Of a DNA stretch of 64,000 nucleotides, positions 44,808 through 53,522 are shown piece after piece (position 1 is the stretch's first letter; each line of letters begins with the position of its first letter). A program made the position numbers and the translations under genes. Location of the stretch: assembly GCA_016713625.1 (NCBI GenBank), contig JADJOT010000009.1:248001-312000 (forward strand). The letters run 5' to 3'. This DNA is from Candidatus Accumulibacter affinis. GTDB lineage: Bacteria > Pseudomonadota > Gammaproteobacteria > Burkholderiales > Rhodocyclaceae. The notes under the pieces are model-generated. The model made no database searches and had not been told where the DNA came from. It worked only from the letters and a program-made list of their open reading frames with translations.

Positions 44808-45196
44808 GGCAGTCCTCCCTTTTCTGTGGCTCCCGTCGTGTTTGCACCGTGCAGGTCGGCGCCGGCCAGTGACGTGCCGGTCAGCGTGCTCCCCAGGAGG
44901 TTCGCTCGCTTGAGGACGGCGGCATCCAGGCGCGCGTTGCTCAGGTCGGCAGTGCCGAGGTTGGCGTCGCTCAGGTCGGCACCGGTAAAGTCCGCTCCGC
45001 TAGCCGTCGCCGCCCAGAATACTGCGCCGACCAAGCTCGCGTACCGAAACGAAGCTCCCTCCAGATGCGCATAGGCAAAGTCGGCGCCGGCGAGGTCCAG
45101 CCCCGATAGATCTGCAGCGCGCAGGTCCTGGCCGCTCAGCTGTAGCGGGTGTCCCCGCTCCAGCATCGCCTCCACGTCCGCGCGGCGCAGCGTCAT
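44789..45196 (-). CDS. Pentapeptide-repeat protein
   Basis: 135 residues. From about residue 18 the sequence is an A(D/N)LXX repeat: LRAADLSGLDLAGADFAYAH, later ADFTGADLSDANLGTADLSN and ANLLGSTLTGTSLAGADLHG. The repeat forms a right-handed quadrilateral helix. There is no enzyme or membrane domain. It lies 21 bases after the DUF6345-type gene and overlaps the inhibitor gene. A scaffold or recognition role is possible, but nothing in the sequence tells. Confidence 0.85.
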   Translation of the reverse strand: MTLRRADVEAMLERGHPLQLSGQDLRAADLSGLDLAGADFAYAHLEGASFRYASLVGAVFWAATASGADFTGADLSDANLGTADLSNARLDAAVLKRANLLGSTLTGTSLAGADLHGANTTGATEKGGLPWSKSN

Positions 45197-45217
45197 GAGA
45201 CCCTCCTCAGCAGGTTG

Positions 45218-46852
45218 TCATCCAAACAGAGGCGCCTCGATCCTGTACAGCTTCTTGTAGCCGCTACCGAAGTCGACTTCGATCGTGCGCGTAGCCATCA
45301 ACTCGGCGGTGTCGCCCTTAAAGTCATACCCGACCTCGGTCGATCCTGGTACCACGGTGAAACCGACCGGCCCCGGACCTTTACCGCGCGCCACGATTGC
45401 CCTGAGCTTGGCCCCGGTCGCCTCCGCCAGGGCCGTCTCGTGCGCCGCGCGCGGCTCGGGAGAGCCTTCCTCGGCGTGCGACACGCCACGCATGCCGTCC
45501 GGCTGTGGCTGCTGCGGCGGCGTCCGCCGCCCGCCGGCGCTGAGCTCGCGCACCTCGCGCAGCGACCCCTCGACGCGGGTCGCGTTGCCGTCGTTATCGA
45601 CTACGACGCGCAGCGTGCCTGCGCCCGGCGAGATTACCGGTACGCCGTCGATCGTCTGCCGATACTGCACAATGGTCTCGGTGGTTCGCGTTCCCGCCAT
45701 TTCGCCAGATCCGTGACTCGTGCCGCCGGCCGCTTGCGCCAGGATAACGTGGTCAAGCACCAGTTGTGCGTCGCCGCGCAGCCCCAGGCGGTTGATCAGG
45801 CGGTCGGCTGCGCCTCGCGCGGTTGCCGCCGACGGCGCGTGCTGGTTGTCGAGGTTCGGATGCGCCAGGCGTATGGAGAAGCTCCCGTCGGCGCTTCGCG
45901 AAAACGCCCGGTCGCCGTCCTGGAAGCTCGCGGCACCGTCGCCGCCGACCTCGCCGCCCATCTCGAAGCGGTCGAACAGCGCCTCGGCCGACAGGTGTGG
46001 TGTGGCCAGTTCGGCCAGCTGCGGCTTCTCGGGCATGCTGGTCATTACGTCGCGCTGCAGGGCCGCGCTGTACCAGCGCCACCACCACCAGTTCTTGGCC
46101 GCGGCCTGTGAGTAGAACGCCCGTTCGTTGAACAGCCGGCCTTGCGCCTCGGCCTGGGTCGCGCCGCAGGCGACTGCCGTTGGTCCCTGGTTGTGCGCGA
46201 TGCGCCAGCTGGCGTCGAGCCACGCCTGTGAGAACGACTTGTTCTTGTTGTATTCCTCGAAGAAGAAGCGGCCGTAGTTGGCGTTGTCATAGCTGACGGT
46301 CTCGAAGCCGAAGATCATCCGGAGCCCCAGATTGGCAACATTCCAGGTCCGAATCGGTGAGTGGCCACCGGTGTAGCGCAGCGACAGGCAGGTCGACCAG
46401 AACAGATAGCGCAGATACTCGTTACCCAGGCGCATGTTGTTCGACGTGGCCGTGCAACCGAGGCCGCCCCAGTCCGCGCCCATCGGCACGTAGAACACGC
46501 CGTCGCCGCCCATGCCGCCGTGGCCGGAGTGATAGAAGACCTTGACCGCGTCGGCGCCGTAGGTGTCCTGCCAGTTGTCGTATTGCTCGTAATATATCCA
46601 CGGCTTCACACCCGCGTCCTGATACCAGAAGTTGGGCGCGGTGAACTGCTTCACATAGTTGTAAAAGCCTTGCGCGTCGTCGTGAGTCAGCGACAGGCCA
46701 CCCTGATTGCAGAAGGTCTCGATCGAACAGAAACCGTAAATCTTTGCGCCGCCGCGCATGCCGTCGGGAGCCGCCGGATTGGTGGCGTTGGTCATCTGTC
46801 CGCAAGCAAAGTCAGCGGCAGGCGTCAACGTTGGTGAAGGTTTGCTTGTCAT
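45218..46852 (-). CDS. DUF6345-type protein with His/Cys pair and propeptide-like C-terminus
   Basis: 544 residues, no signal peptide. Residues ~35-270 resemble a DUF6345-type domain: YGFCSIETFCN, VFYHSGHGGMGGDGVFY with His111, and LFWSTCLSLRY with Cys155. A His-Gly and later Ser/Thr-Cys in this order is what caspase- and gingipain-like (clan CD) peptidases show, so peptidase activity is plausible but unproved. Residues ~350-440 look like a fungalysin/thermolysin propeptide (YRQTIDGVPVISPGAGTLRV). It follows the papain-like gene by 66 bases on the same strand. Confidence 0.65.
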   Translation of the reverse strand: MTSKPSPTLTPAADFACGQMTNATNPAAPDGMRGGAKIYGFCSIETFCNQGGLSLTHDDAQGFYNYVKQFTAPNFWYQDAGVKPWIYYEQYDNWQDTYGADAVKVFYHSGHGGMGGDGVFYVPMGADWGGLGCTATSNNMRLGNEYLRYLFWSTCLSLRYTGGHSPIRTWNVANLGLRMIFGFETVSYDNANYGRFFFEEYNKNKSFSQAWLDASWRIAHNQGPTAVACGATQAEAQGRLFNERAFYSQAAAKNWWWWRWYSAALQRDVMTSMPEKPQLAELATPHLSAEALFDRFEMGGEVGGDGAASFQDGDRAFSRSADGSFSIRLAHPNLDNQHAPSAATARGAADRLINRLGLRGDAQLVLDHVILAQAAGGTSHGSGEMAGTRTTETIVQYRQTIDGVPVISPGAGTLRVVVDNDGNATRVEGSLREVRELSAGGRRTPPQQPQPDGMRGVSHAEEGSPEPRAAHETALAEATGAKLRAIVARGKGPGPVGFTVVPGSTEVGYDFKGDTAELMATRTIEVDFGSGYKKLYRIEAPLFG

Positions 46853-46918
46853 GGTTCAGTCCTTTCACTTGTTGCGGGGAGAAAGCCACCGCCGGTCGCG
46901 CCGGCGACGCGGCCAGTT

Positions 46919-48007
46919 TCAGAGCACGTACATTTCGATGATTGTGTCACCCTTGATCGACAGCGTGCACAGCGCCTTGGCGACCCGCGCGGCCGCGGCC
47001 GCCGTGACGAACTCAGGCTTCGTCAGCTTCCGCCAGCCAAGCTTGTCGACATAGCACTGCGCGTCCTTGGCATCCGCATTGACCCAGATGCCCGTGATTC
47101 GCACTTTCTCGACTTTGACCACGTCGTCGACGACAGGCTTTGGATCGACTTCGACACCCCACATCTCGTAGTCAATGCCGACCTCGCCATAGCCGATGCG
47201 GAAATAGCCATTCTCGCCCCAGTCCGGACCCCAACTGTTGCGCGCGATCCATGCGCGGTCGGCGTCGGAATATCCGACGATGCACACGCAATGGCCACCC
47301 AGTTGCGCGCCGCTTTGGTGTTCATAGACACCGCTCTTGTAGTAGCGGAAGTCTTCATAGACGGTAAAGCAGGCAGCTACCGGACCCCTCTCCGCGATCC
47401 ACAACTTCATGTCGGGGACCGCGGTCAACGAAGTCCATGCCTTGATCCTGGTCGTCCGGGTTGCCGCGTCGGAGCAAGGGCGGCACGCCTGGTCGCCGGC
47501 GGTGTACGGGAAACACGCCTCGTCGACGATGCCCTTGGATTTGGCCGCGTCGAGCGCTTTGCTCGGCCACCAGCCGTTGTCGCAGTTGCGTCCGTCAGCT
47601 GCACCGTGGCAATAGAACAGGTGCGCCTCCGAGAGGTCGAAACTCAGGCCCGGCTTCTTGGCGGCGACGCGTGTTGAGCCCTCAATAGCCGCGATGGAGC
47701 CAAACGCGACGCAAGAGCCGCAATTCGCCTGGTCGCGTACTCGCCCCAGGTAGTCACTTCCCCCGATCGACCGCCAGTCGACGGCCGCGGGCGCGCCCAC
47801 CGCCTGCGCGAGGTCGGCGATGCTCGCCGCCTGCGCCGCGCGCTGTTCGCGTTCAGTCAACCCGGCTTGTCCTGCAGGCGGCTCCGCGCCCAGGCGCAGG
47901 CGCATGCCAGCGTCCGGCAGCGCACTGATTGCCGTCTTGCCGGCTTCCCATCGTCGGTTGTTTGCGCTCAGCGAGTCGCGTAGAGTCTTGAGTTCAAGAT
48001 CAGCCAT
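46919..48007 (-). CDS. Papain-family (C1A) cysteine peptidase without signal peptide
   Basis: 362 residues. The oxyanion Gln93 and catalytic Cys99 are in RDQANCGSCVAFGS (Val replaces the usual Trp), His239 is in LGGHCVCIVGY and Asn257 in ARNSWGPDWGENGYF. Residues 1-75 are a charged helical pro-region and a C-terminal extension of ~70 residues (ITGIWVNADAKDAQ) follows the peptidase domain. There is no secretion signal, unusual for this family. It heads the unit that also encodes a chagasin-type inhibitor. Conserved residues suggest an active enzyme. Confidence 0.9.
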   Translation of the reverse strand: MADLELKTLRDSLSANNRRWEAGKTAISALPDAGMRLRLGAEPPAGQAGLTEREQRAAQAASIADLAQAVGAPAAVDWRSIGGSDYLGRVRDQANCGSCVAFGSIAAIEGSTRVAAKKPGLSFDLSEAHLFYCHGAADGRNCDNGWWPSKALDAAKSKGIVDEACFPYTAGDQACRPCSDAATRTTRIKAWTSLTAVPDMKLWIAERGPVAACFTVYEDFRYYKSGVYEHQSGAQLGGHCVCIVGYSDADRAWIARNSWGPDWGENGYFRIGYGEVGIDYEMWGVEVDPKPVVDDVVKVEKVRITGIWVNADAKDAQCYVDKLGWRKLTKPEFVTAAAAARVAKALCTLSIKGDTIIEMYVL

Positions 48008-48495
48008 ATTGGTTTCCCTCGGTCAATGATTGTGTTCATTCAGGTCCCCGCGAGGCGAGATGCGTCGCAGAGTCGAGTCCCCAGTATTCCGCGCTGCTGG
48101 GAGAATTACCAAGCACTGTGTCTGACAACACTCGAAAGCCTGGGGCGTCAACGGGGTCATGCCGAGCATCGATGCTGACCCGCTGGATCCCGGCTGAGTG
48201 CGTCCTAACCATAGGATATTAGTGCGCATTATTCAAGTGAATGATGTGGACATTGGTCTTCGGCGTCATCGGGTCAACAGCCCGGTCGTCGCCTCGGTGG
48301 TTGGTCGCTGGCTCCTCATCCGACCTGTGCATCGACCGGTCGCCATGGAAAGTTGTGCATGGCGACCAGCAACCGGCGTTTGTCCGACCACGGTGAACAA
48401 TGCTTCGGGCGTTCAGCGGCGCTTGCGGCGACAATTTCCCGGCTGTCGGGCGTATCCTTGCACGCGGGCAGACCGACGATTGCACGGAGAACAAT
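48008..48495. other. Divergent intergenic region with a hairpin
   Basis: About 490 bases between the leftward peptidase unit and the rightward cyclase gene. No gene is supported. A perfect 10-base inverted repeat, GGTCGCCATG / CATGGCGACC, lies at 48338-48347 and 48358-48367, possibly an operator or RNA hairpin. A GGAGA site precedes the cyclase ATG. Confidence 0.45.
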
Positions 48496-49917
48496 ATGAG
48501 CGACGCTGGGCTTCACGGCAGGTGCGCAGATGAGCTGGGCGAGAGATTGGTGATGCAGGGCTTCAAGGGCCTGCCGATGCCGATGTTCGTGATTGACGAG
48601 GCGCACCGGGTGGTTTACTGGAACCTGCCATGTGAGCGAATCACGGGGATTCCTGCCGATTTCATGGTCGGCCGGACGGGTGCATGGTCGGCCTTCTATT
48701 CGAGCCAGCGGCCGGTGATGGCGGACCTCGTTTTGACCGGCTGCCAACCCGAGGATCTCGATCGCTATTACCGTGGTAATGCTCGTCGTTCGGAGTTGAT
48801 CGAAGACGGCTGGGAATCGGAGGATTTCTTTCCACAATTGCCGGGGGGTGGCAAGTGGCTGGTGTTTACCGCCGCGCCACTACGCGATGAGGCGGGCCGG
48901 ATGGTTGGCGTGGTCGAAACCTTTCGCGACGTGACGCCACAGAAGGAAGCCGAACAGGCGGCGAGCGAGGGTGCCCTCCTGCTGTCGGAGATCATCCAGG
49001 GTTGCCCGGTGCCGATGTTCGTGATCGACGCGCAGCACCGCGTCACGCACTGGAATCGCGCCTGCGAGTCGATCGTCGGCGTGCCCGCCGAGCAGATGAT
49101 CGGCTCGCGGCAACACTGGTGGCCGTTCTATCCCGAGCCGCGGCCGGTGATGGCCGACCTGGTGCTGGATGCGGCGGTCGGCGACGTGGGCAAGTTCTAT
49201 GCCGGCAAATTCCAGCCGTCTGCCTTGATCGCCGGTGCCTGGGAGGCGAGGGATCACTTTCCGCAGTTCCCCGGCGGTGGGCGGTGGCTGTTCTTTACCG
49301 CGGCGCCGCTGAACGGCGCCAACGGACACGTGATCGGTGCCGTGGAAACGCTGCAGGACATCAGCGAGCAGAAAAGCTACGAAGCCCGCCTCGAAAGCCT
49401 GGCTCGACACGACCTGCTGACTGGATTGCCCAACCGCACGGTACTTGACGAGCGCCTGCAGTGGGCCTTCTCGCAGGCAGCCCGCGACGGACGTCTGATT
49501 GCGCTGGCCTTCCTCGATCTCGACCGCTTCAAGCCGATCAACGATGAAATGGGCCATGCAGCGGGCGACGCAGTCTTGTGCGAGCTCGCCAGGCGCCTCA
49601 CGGCGGCGGTGCGCGACGTGGATACCGTTGCCCGGGTCGGTGGTGACGAGTTCGTCGTCGTGCTTTGGTCTCCCGACTCGCTCGAGGCTGTTGAGGGGGT
49701 GGTCCGCCGCATCATCACGACGGTCAGCCAGCCGATGGAAGTGGCCGGACGCGACGTGCAGGTGGGCTGCAGCATCGGGATTGCGCTGTACCCCGCGCAC
49801 GGCACGGATCAAGGCAGCCTGCTGAGTCGCGCCGATGCGGCAATGTACCTGGCAAAAGCTGCCGGGCGGAACGGTTACTGCGTTCATTCTCCGCCGCCGG
49901 ACCAGCCGGCGGCATGA
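48496..49917 (+). CDS. PAS-PAS-GGDEF diguanylate cyclase
   Basis: 473 residues from the ATG at 48496 with GGAGA just upstream. Two PAS domains are near-duplicates: GLPMPMFVIDEAHRVVYWN and, about 160 residues later, GCPVPMFVIDAQHRVTHWN. The GGDEF domain has LARHDLLTGLPNRT and RVGGDEFVV, with an RxxD inhibitory site (RDVD) five residues ahead of GGDEF. Active cyclase by sequence. No membrane segment. The PAS ligand is unknown. It reads away from the peptidase unit. Confidence 0.9.
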   Translation: MSDAGLHGRCADELGERLVMQGFKGLPMPMFVIDEAHRVVYWNLPCERITGIPADFMVGRTGAWSAFYSSQRPVMADLVLTGCQPEDLDRYYRGNARRSELIEDGWESEDFFPQLPGGGKWLVFTAAPLRDEAGRMVGVVETFRDVTPQKEAEQAASEGALLLSEIIQGCPVPMFVIDAQHRVTHWNRACESIVGVPAEQMIGSRQHWWPFYPEPRPVMADLVLDAAVGDVGKFYAGKFQPSALIAGAWEARDHFPQFPGGGRWLFFTAAPLNGANGHVIGAVETLQDISEQKSYEARLESLARHDLLTGLPNRTVLDERLQWAFSQAARDGRLIALAFLDLDRFKPINDEMGHAAGDAVLCELARRLTAAVRDVDTVARVGGDEFVVVLWSPDSLEAVEGVVRRIITTVSQPMEVAGRDVQVGCSIGIALYPAHGTDQGSLLSRADAAMYLAKAAGRNGYCVHSPPPDQPAA

Positions 49918-49977
49918 TCCTCCGCCACCAGTCGGTCCATCCGGTCTTTCCCGCCTGCCCACCACATGGAGCCAAGA

Positions 49978-52197
49978 ATGACTGCTACGCCACCTGCCAG
50001 CGAACCGTTTCCAGCCGATCTTCGGCAGCAGATCGAGCAGGCCATTGCCCGGCGCGGAGCGGCCTATGTGCCGCGGACGCGCCACCTCGACGCCGATGGC
50101 CGGCCGCGCTTCAGCAACCGGCTGGCGCTGGAAAGCAGCCCCTACCTGCTGCAGCACGCGCACAACCCCGTAAACTGGTTTCCCTGGGGCGAAGAGGCTT
50201 TCACGACAGCCCGGCGCCTCGGCCGGCCGGTGTTTCTGTCGATTGGCTATTCGACGTGTCACTGGTGCCACGTCATGGAAGCCGAGTCCTTCGAGGACGA
50301 GGAGATCGCCCGCTTCCTGAATGCTCACTACGTCGCCATCAAGGTCGATCGCGAGGAGCGTCCGGACATCGACGCCGTCTACATGAGCGCCGTGCAGCAA
50401 CTGACCGGTGCCGGCGGCTGGCCGATGAGCGTCTGGCTGACCGCCGCGCGCGAGCCTTTCTTTGGCGGCACCTATTTTCCGCCGCGTGGTGGCGTTCGCG
50501 GCGCGCAGCGCGGCTTCCTGTCGCTGCTCGGCGCCTTGTCTGACACTTTTCAGCGCGATCCCGATCGGGTCGGCCAGGCGTCGGCGGCGCTGGTGCAGGC
50601 GATTCGCCAGGACATGCAGGGCGCCCGCACGCCGCAAGACGCGCACGGCGCACTACCCGGAGTCGCGCTGATCGATGCCACCATTGACCACTTCAAACGC
50701 TCCTTCGACCACCAGCATGGCGGTCTGCAGCGAGCGCCGAAGTTTCCTTCGCACGTGCCGGTGCGGCTGCTCCTGCGCCATCACCACCGTACCGGCGACG
50801 CCGCTGCGTTGCACATGGCGACCTTGACGCTCGAGAAAATGGCGGCGGGTGGACTCTACGATCAACTCGGCGGCGGCTTTCATCGTTACTCCACCGACGC
50901 CGAGTGGCTGGTGCCGCATTTCGAAAAGATGCTCTACGACAACGCCCTGCTGGTGCTGGCCTACGCCGAGACGTTTCAGTTGACCGGCCGCGCCGATTTT
51001 GCCCGTGTCGCGCGCGAGACCTGTGACTACGTCCTGCGCGAGATGACCGACCCCGCCGGCGGCTTCTACTCGGCTACCGATGCCGATTCGGAGGGCGAGG
51101 AAGGGCGCTTCTTCGTCTGGAGCGAGGCGGAGATTCGGCGCGAACTCGACGAACTCGAAGGACTCGACGGACTCGACGGACTCGACGGACTGGCGAGTCT
51201 CGACACGACTCGACAGTTTCTCGTCCACTATGACGTGCGCCCGGCGGGTAACTGGCAAGGGAGCAGCATCCTCAATGTCCCGAAACCCGATGAAGCCGCC
51301 TGGGCAGCGCTGGCCGGCGCGCGCGCCAGGCTGTATGAAGTGCGCGCCCGGCGCGTCCCACCCCTGCGCGACGACAAGATTCTCACCGCCTGGAACGGCC
51401 TGATGATCTCGGCGCTGGCGGTCGCCGGGCGCCTTCTCGAGCAGGCGCGCTACGTCGCCGCGGCGGCGCGCGCGGCCGATTTCGTGCTTGCTCAGCTGCG
51501 CGGCCCCGACGGCGGCTTGCGGCGTAGCTGCATGGACGGGCAGGCGGGGCACCCGGCCTTCCTTGACGATCACGCTTTTCTCGCCGCCGGCCTGATCGAT
51601 CTCTACGAGACGACCTTCGACGCGCGCTACCTGCGCGAAGCCCTGGCGCTCGCCGAAGCCACCGAGCTCCTGTTTGCCGATCCGGCTGGCGGCTGGTTCA
51701 TGAGCAGCGACGAGCAGGAGACACTGATCGCGCGCGAGAAACCCGCCTACGACGGCGCCGAACCCTCGGGAACCTCGGTCGCGCTGATGAATGCGCTGCG
51801 CCTCGGGCTGTTCACCGGCGACGAGCACTGGCGGCAGGTCGCCGAACGCGGCCTGCGCGCCCACGCCGAGGTGCTCGGCGAACGGCCAGTGGCGATGACC
51901 GAGGCGCTGCTCGCCGTCGATTTCCTCGCCGACACGCCGCGCGAGATCGTCATCGTCTGGCCCGATGGCGCGGCGGCGGCGGCTGCGCCGCTGCTGGCGG
52001 TCCTGCGAGAAAACTACCTGCCCGCGCGCGCGCTGGCCGGCGGCCCGGAGTCGGCGATCGAAGTGCTGGCGGAAACCATTCCCTTCGTCCGTGGCAAGGT
52101 GGCGCTAGGCGGTTCGCCGACCGCCTATGTCTGTCGTCATGGCCGTTGCGAGCTGCCGGTCACCGACGCGGCAGCGCTGGCAGCGCAGTTGCGCTGA
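49978..52197 (+). CDS. DUF255/YyaL-type thioredoxin-domain protein
   Basis: 739 residues from ATG 49978 (GGAG 9 bases upstream; ATG 49966 also possible). The N-terminal thioredoxin-like domain has the block SIGYSTCHWCHVMEAESFED, and the long (alpha/alpha)6 region follows (DQLGGGFHRYSTDAEWLVPHFEKMLYDNA). The family (spermatogenesis-associated protein 20 type) has no settled function. A short tandem repeat near 51144-51190 encodes ELDELEGLDGLDGLDGL, extending a loop. Downstream genes are separated by ~100 bases. Confidence 0.9.
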   Translation: MTATPPASEPFPADLRQQIEQAIARRGAAYVPRTRHLDADGRPRFSNRLALESSPYLLQHAHNPVNWFPWGEEAFTTARRLGRPVFLSIGYSTCHWCHVMEAESFEDEEIARFLNAHYVAIKVDREERPDIDAVYMSAVQQLTGAGGWPMSVWLTAAREPFFGGTYFPPRGGVRGAQRGFLSLLGALSDTFQRDPDRVGQASAALVQAIRQDMQGARTPQDAHGALPGVALIDATIDHFKRSFDHQHGGLQRAPKFPSHVPVRLLLRHHHRTGDAAALHMATLTLEKMAAGGLYDQLGGGFHRYSTDAEWLVPHFEKMLYDNALLVLAYAETFQLTGRADFARVARETCDYVLREMTDPAGGFYSATDADSEGEEGRFFVWSEAEIRRELDELEGLDGLDGLDGLASLDTTRQFLVHYDVRPAGNWQGSSILNVPKPDEAAWAALAGARARLYEVRARRVPPLRDDKILTAWNGLMISALAVAGRLLEQARYVAAAARAADFVLAQLRGPDGGLRRSCMDGQAGHPAFLDDHAFLAAGLIDLYETTFDARYLREALALAEATELLFADPAGGWFMSSDEQETLIAREKPAYDGAEPSGTSVALMNALRLGLFTGDEHWRQVAERGLRAHAEVLGERPVAMTEALLAVDFLADTPREIVIVWPDGAAAAAAPLLAVLRENYLPARALAGGPESAIEVLAETIPFVRGKVALGGSPTAYVCRHGRCELPVTDAAALAAQLR
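51144..51190 (+). repeat. Short tandem GGACTCGAC repeat inside the DUF255 gene
   Basis: Nine-base units encoding Leu-Asp-Gly repeated about four times in a row. All units are in frame, so the gene stays open; copy number may vary between strains. Confidence 0.7.
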
Positions 52198-52305
52198 TCA
52201 CGAAGAAACCGGACTGATCCTGCTGGTTGGTCAATGGGTGCTGGAGACCGCCTGTGAACACCCGCGAACCGTTAGAATTCAGTTTTCAGGCAAGCACACG
52301 TGGCA

Positions 52306-52650
52306 ATGATCAAGGTCTACGGCATCAAGAACTGCGACACCATGAAGCAGGCCATGCGCTGGCTGACCGACCAGGGCATGGTCTGGGAATTCGTCGACTA
52401 CCGGAAAGCCGGCGTCGCCGCAGCGAACCTGCCGGACTGGAACGTCCGCGCTGGCTGGGGAAAGCTGCTCAACACGCGTGGCCTGACGTGGAAGAAACTG
52501 AGCGCAGAAGAGCGTGCTGCGGTAGACGAGGAAAAAGCGCTCGGATTGATGGTGCAGTACCCGAGCCTGATCAAGCGCCCGGTGCTCGATACCGGCGAGA
52601 AACTGCTGGTCGGCTTTAACCCCGAGATCTACGCGGAGCAACTCACATGA
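52306..52650 (+). CDS. ArsC/Spx-family protein, YffB-like
   Basis: 114 residues from ATG 52306 (a GTG six bases earlier is possible). MIKVYGIKNCDTMKQAMRWL and the later YPSLIKRPVLDTGEKLLVGF are typical of the YffB branch of the ArsC fold, which has one Cys in a thioredoxin-like site. Function is poorly known; proposed to be glutathione-linked reductases. It ends one codon before the Hsp33 gene region and probably shares its transcript. Confidence 0.85.
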   Translation: MIKVYGIKNCDTMKQAMRWLTDQGMVWEFVDYRKAGVAAANLPDWNVRAGWGKLLNTRGLTWKKLSAEERAAVDEEKALGLMVQYPSLIKRPVLDTGEKLLVGFNPEIYAEQLT

Positions 52651-53522
52651 GTGACAGCTTCGTCCGCCGCTTCCTTTTCGAGCACCTCGACATCCGCGGA
52701 GCCATCGTCGGTCTTGGCGATTCCTGGCAACAGATGCAGGCCGACCGCGACTACCAGCCCAGCGTCGCCCGGTTGCTCGGCGAGACCGCCGCCATCACCG
52801 TGCTGATCGCCGCCCAGCTCAAGCAGCCCGGCCGCCTGACCCTGCAATTGCGCGGCAACGGGCCGATCCAGCTGCTGGTCATCGATTGCAACGAGCAGTT
52901 GCAGATGCGCGGCATGGCGCGCAGCAACCCGGTCGTATTGCCGGCGCCGGTGCCCGAGCTGCTTGGCGCCCGGCAGGGCGGACAGCTGATGATCAGCCTC
53001 GACCTGCCGACCGCCCGCCATCCCTACCAGAGCTTCGTGCCGCTGGTCGGTGACAGCATCGCGGCAATCTTCGAGCACTACCTCGAACAATCCGAACAAC
53101 AGCCGTCCCGTCTCTTCGTGACCGCCGGCGCCAAGGCAGCCGCCTGCCTCTTCCTGCAAAAAATGCCGCAGGCGGATGATCACGATGCGGACGGCTGGCA
53201 GCGCATCAGCCAGCTGGCCGCCACCGTCAGGCCGGCCGAACTGCTCGAACTCGCTCCGCAAGCCCTGCTCACCCGGCTCTTCCACGAAGAGATGACAGCG
53301 CACGGCGTGCGCCTCTACGACCCGGCGCCGGTGGCCTATCATTGCCCGGAAGACTGGAGCAAGGTGCGCGACCTGATCCGCAGCCTGGGCCGTGCGGAGG
53401 CCGAGACGATCCTGCACGAACATGGCGAAATCCTCATCCGCGATGACATCTGCAACCGCAGTTATCGCTTCAGCGCGGAAGATGTCGCCGAGCTGTTCGC
53501 CGCGGGCCAGACGCTGCACTGA
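52647..53522 (+). CDS. hslO: Hsp33 chaperone with only two of four zinc cysteines
   Basis: 291 residues. The start MSDSFVRRFLFEHLDIRGAIV and the substrate domain (GRLTLQLRGNGPIQLL, PYQSFVPLVGDSIAAIFEHYL) are normal for Hsp33. The C-terminal redox switch normally has CXC and CXXC. Here it reads YHCPEDWSKV and IRDDICNRSYRF, so one Cys of each pair is missing. Zinc binding and oxidation sensing would be changed or lost; whether this is lineage-wide I cannot say. Start overlaps the upstream stop (GAGTG region). Confidence 0.9.
   Translation: MSDSFVRRFLFEHLDIRGAIVGLGDSWQQMQADRDYQPSVARLLGETAAITVLIAAQLKQPGRLTLQLRGNGPIQLLVIDCNEQLQMRGMARSNPVVLPAPVPELLGARQGGQLMISLDLPTARHPYQSFVPLVGDSIAAIFEHYLEQSEQQPSRLFVTAGAKAAACLFLQKMPQADDHDADGWQRISQLAATVRPAELLELAPQALLTRLFHEEMTAHGVRLYDPAPVAYHCPEDWSKVRDLIRSLGRAEAETILHEHGEILIRDDICNRSYRFSAEDVAELFAAGQTLH

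Noticed and set aside
45149..46111. 320-codon + strand frame opposite the DUF6345-type gene
   Set aside because: Arg-rich mirror frame without motifs; the - strand protein has conserved-looking features and fits the operon.
48880..50646. 588-codon - strand frame opposite the cyclase and DUF255 genes
   Set aside because: Crosses two well-supported + strand genes and has no recognisable motif.
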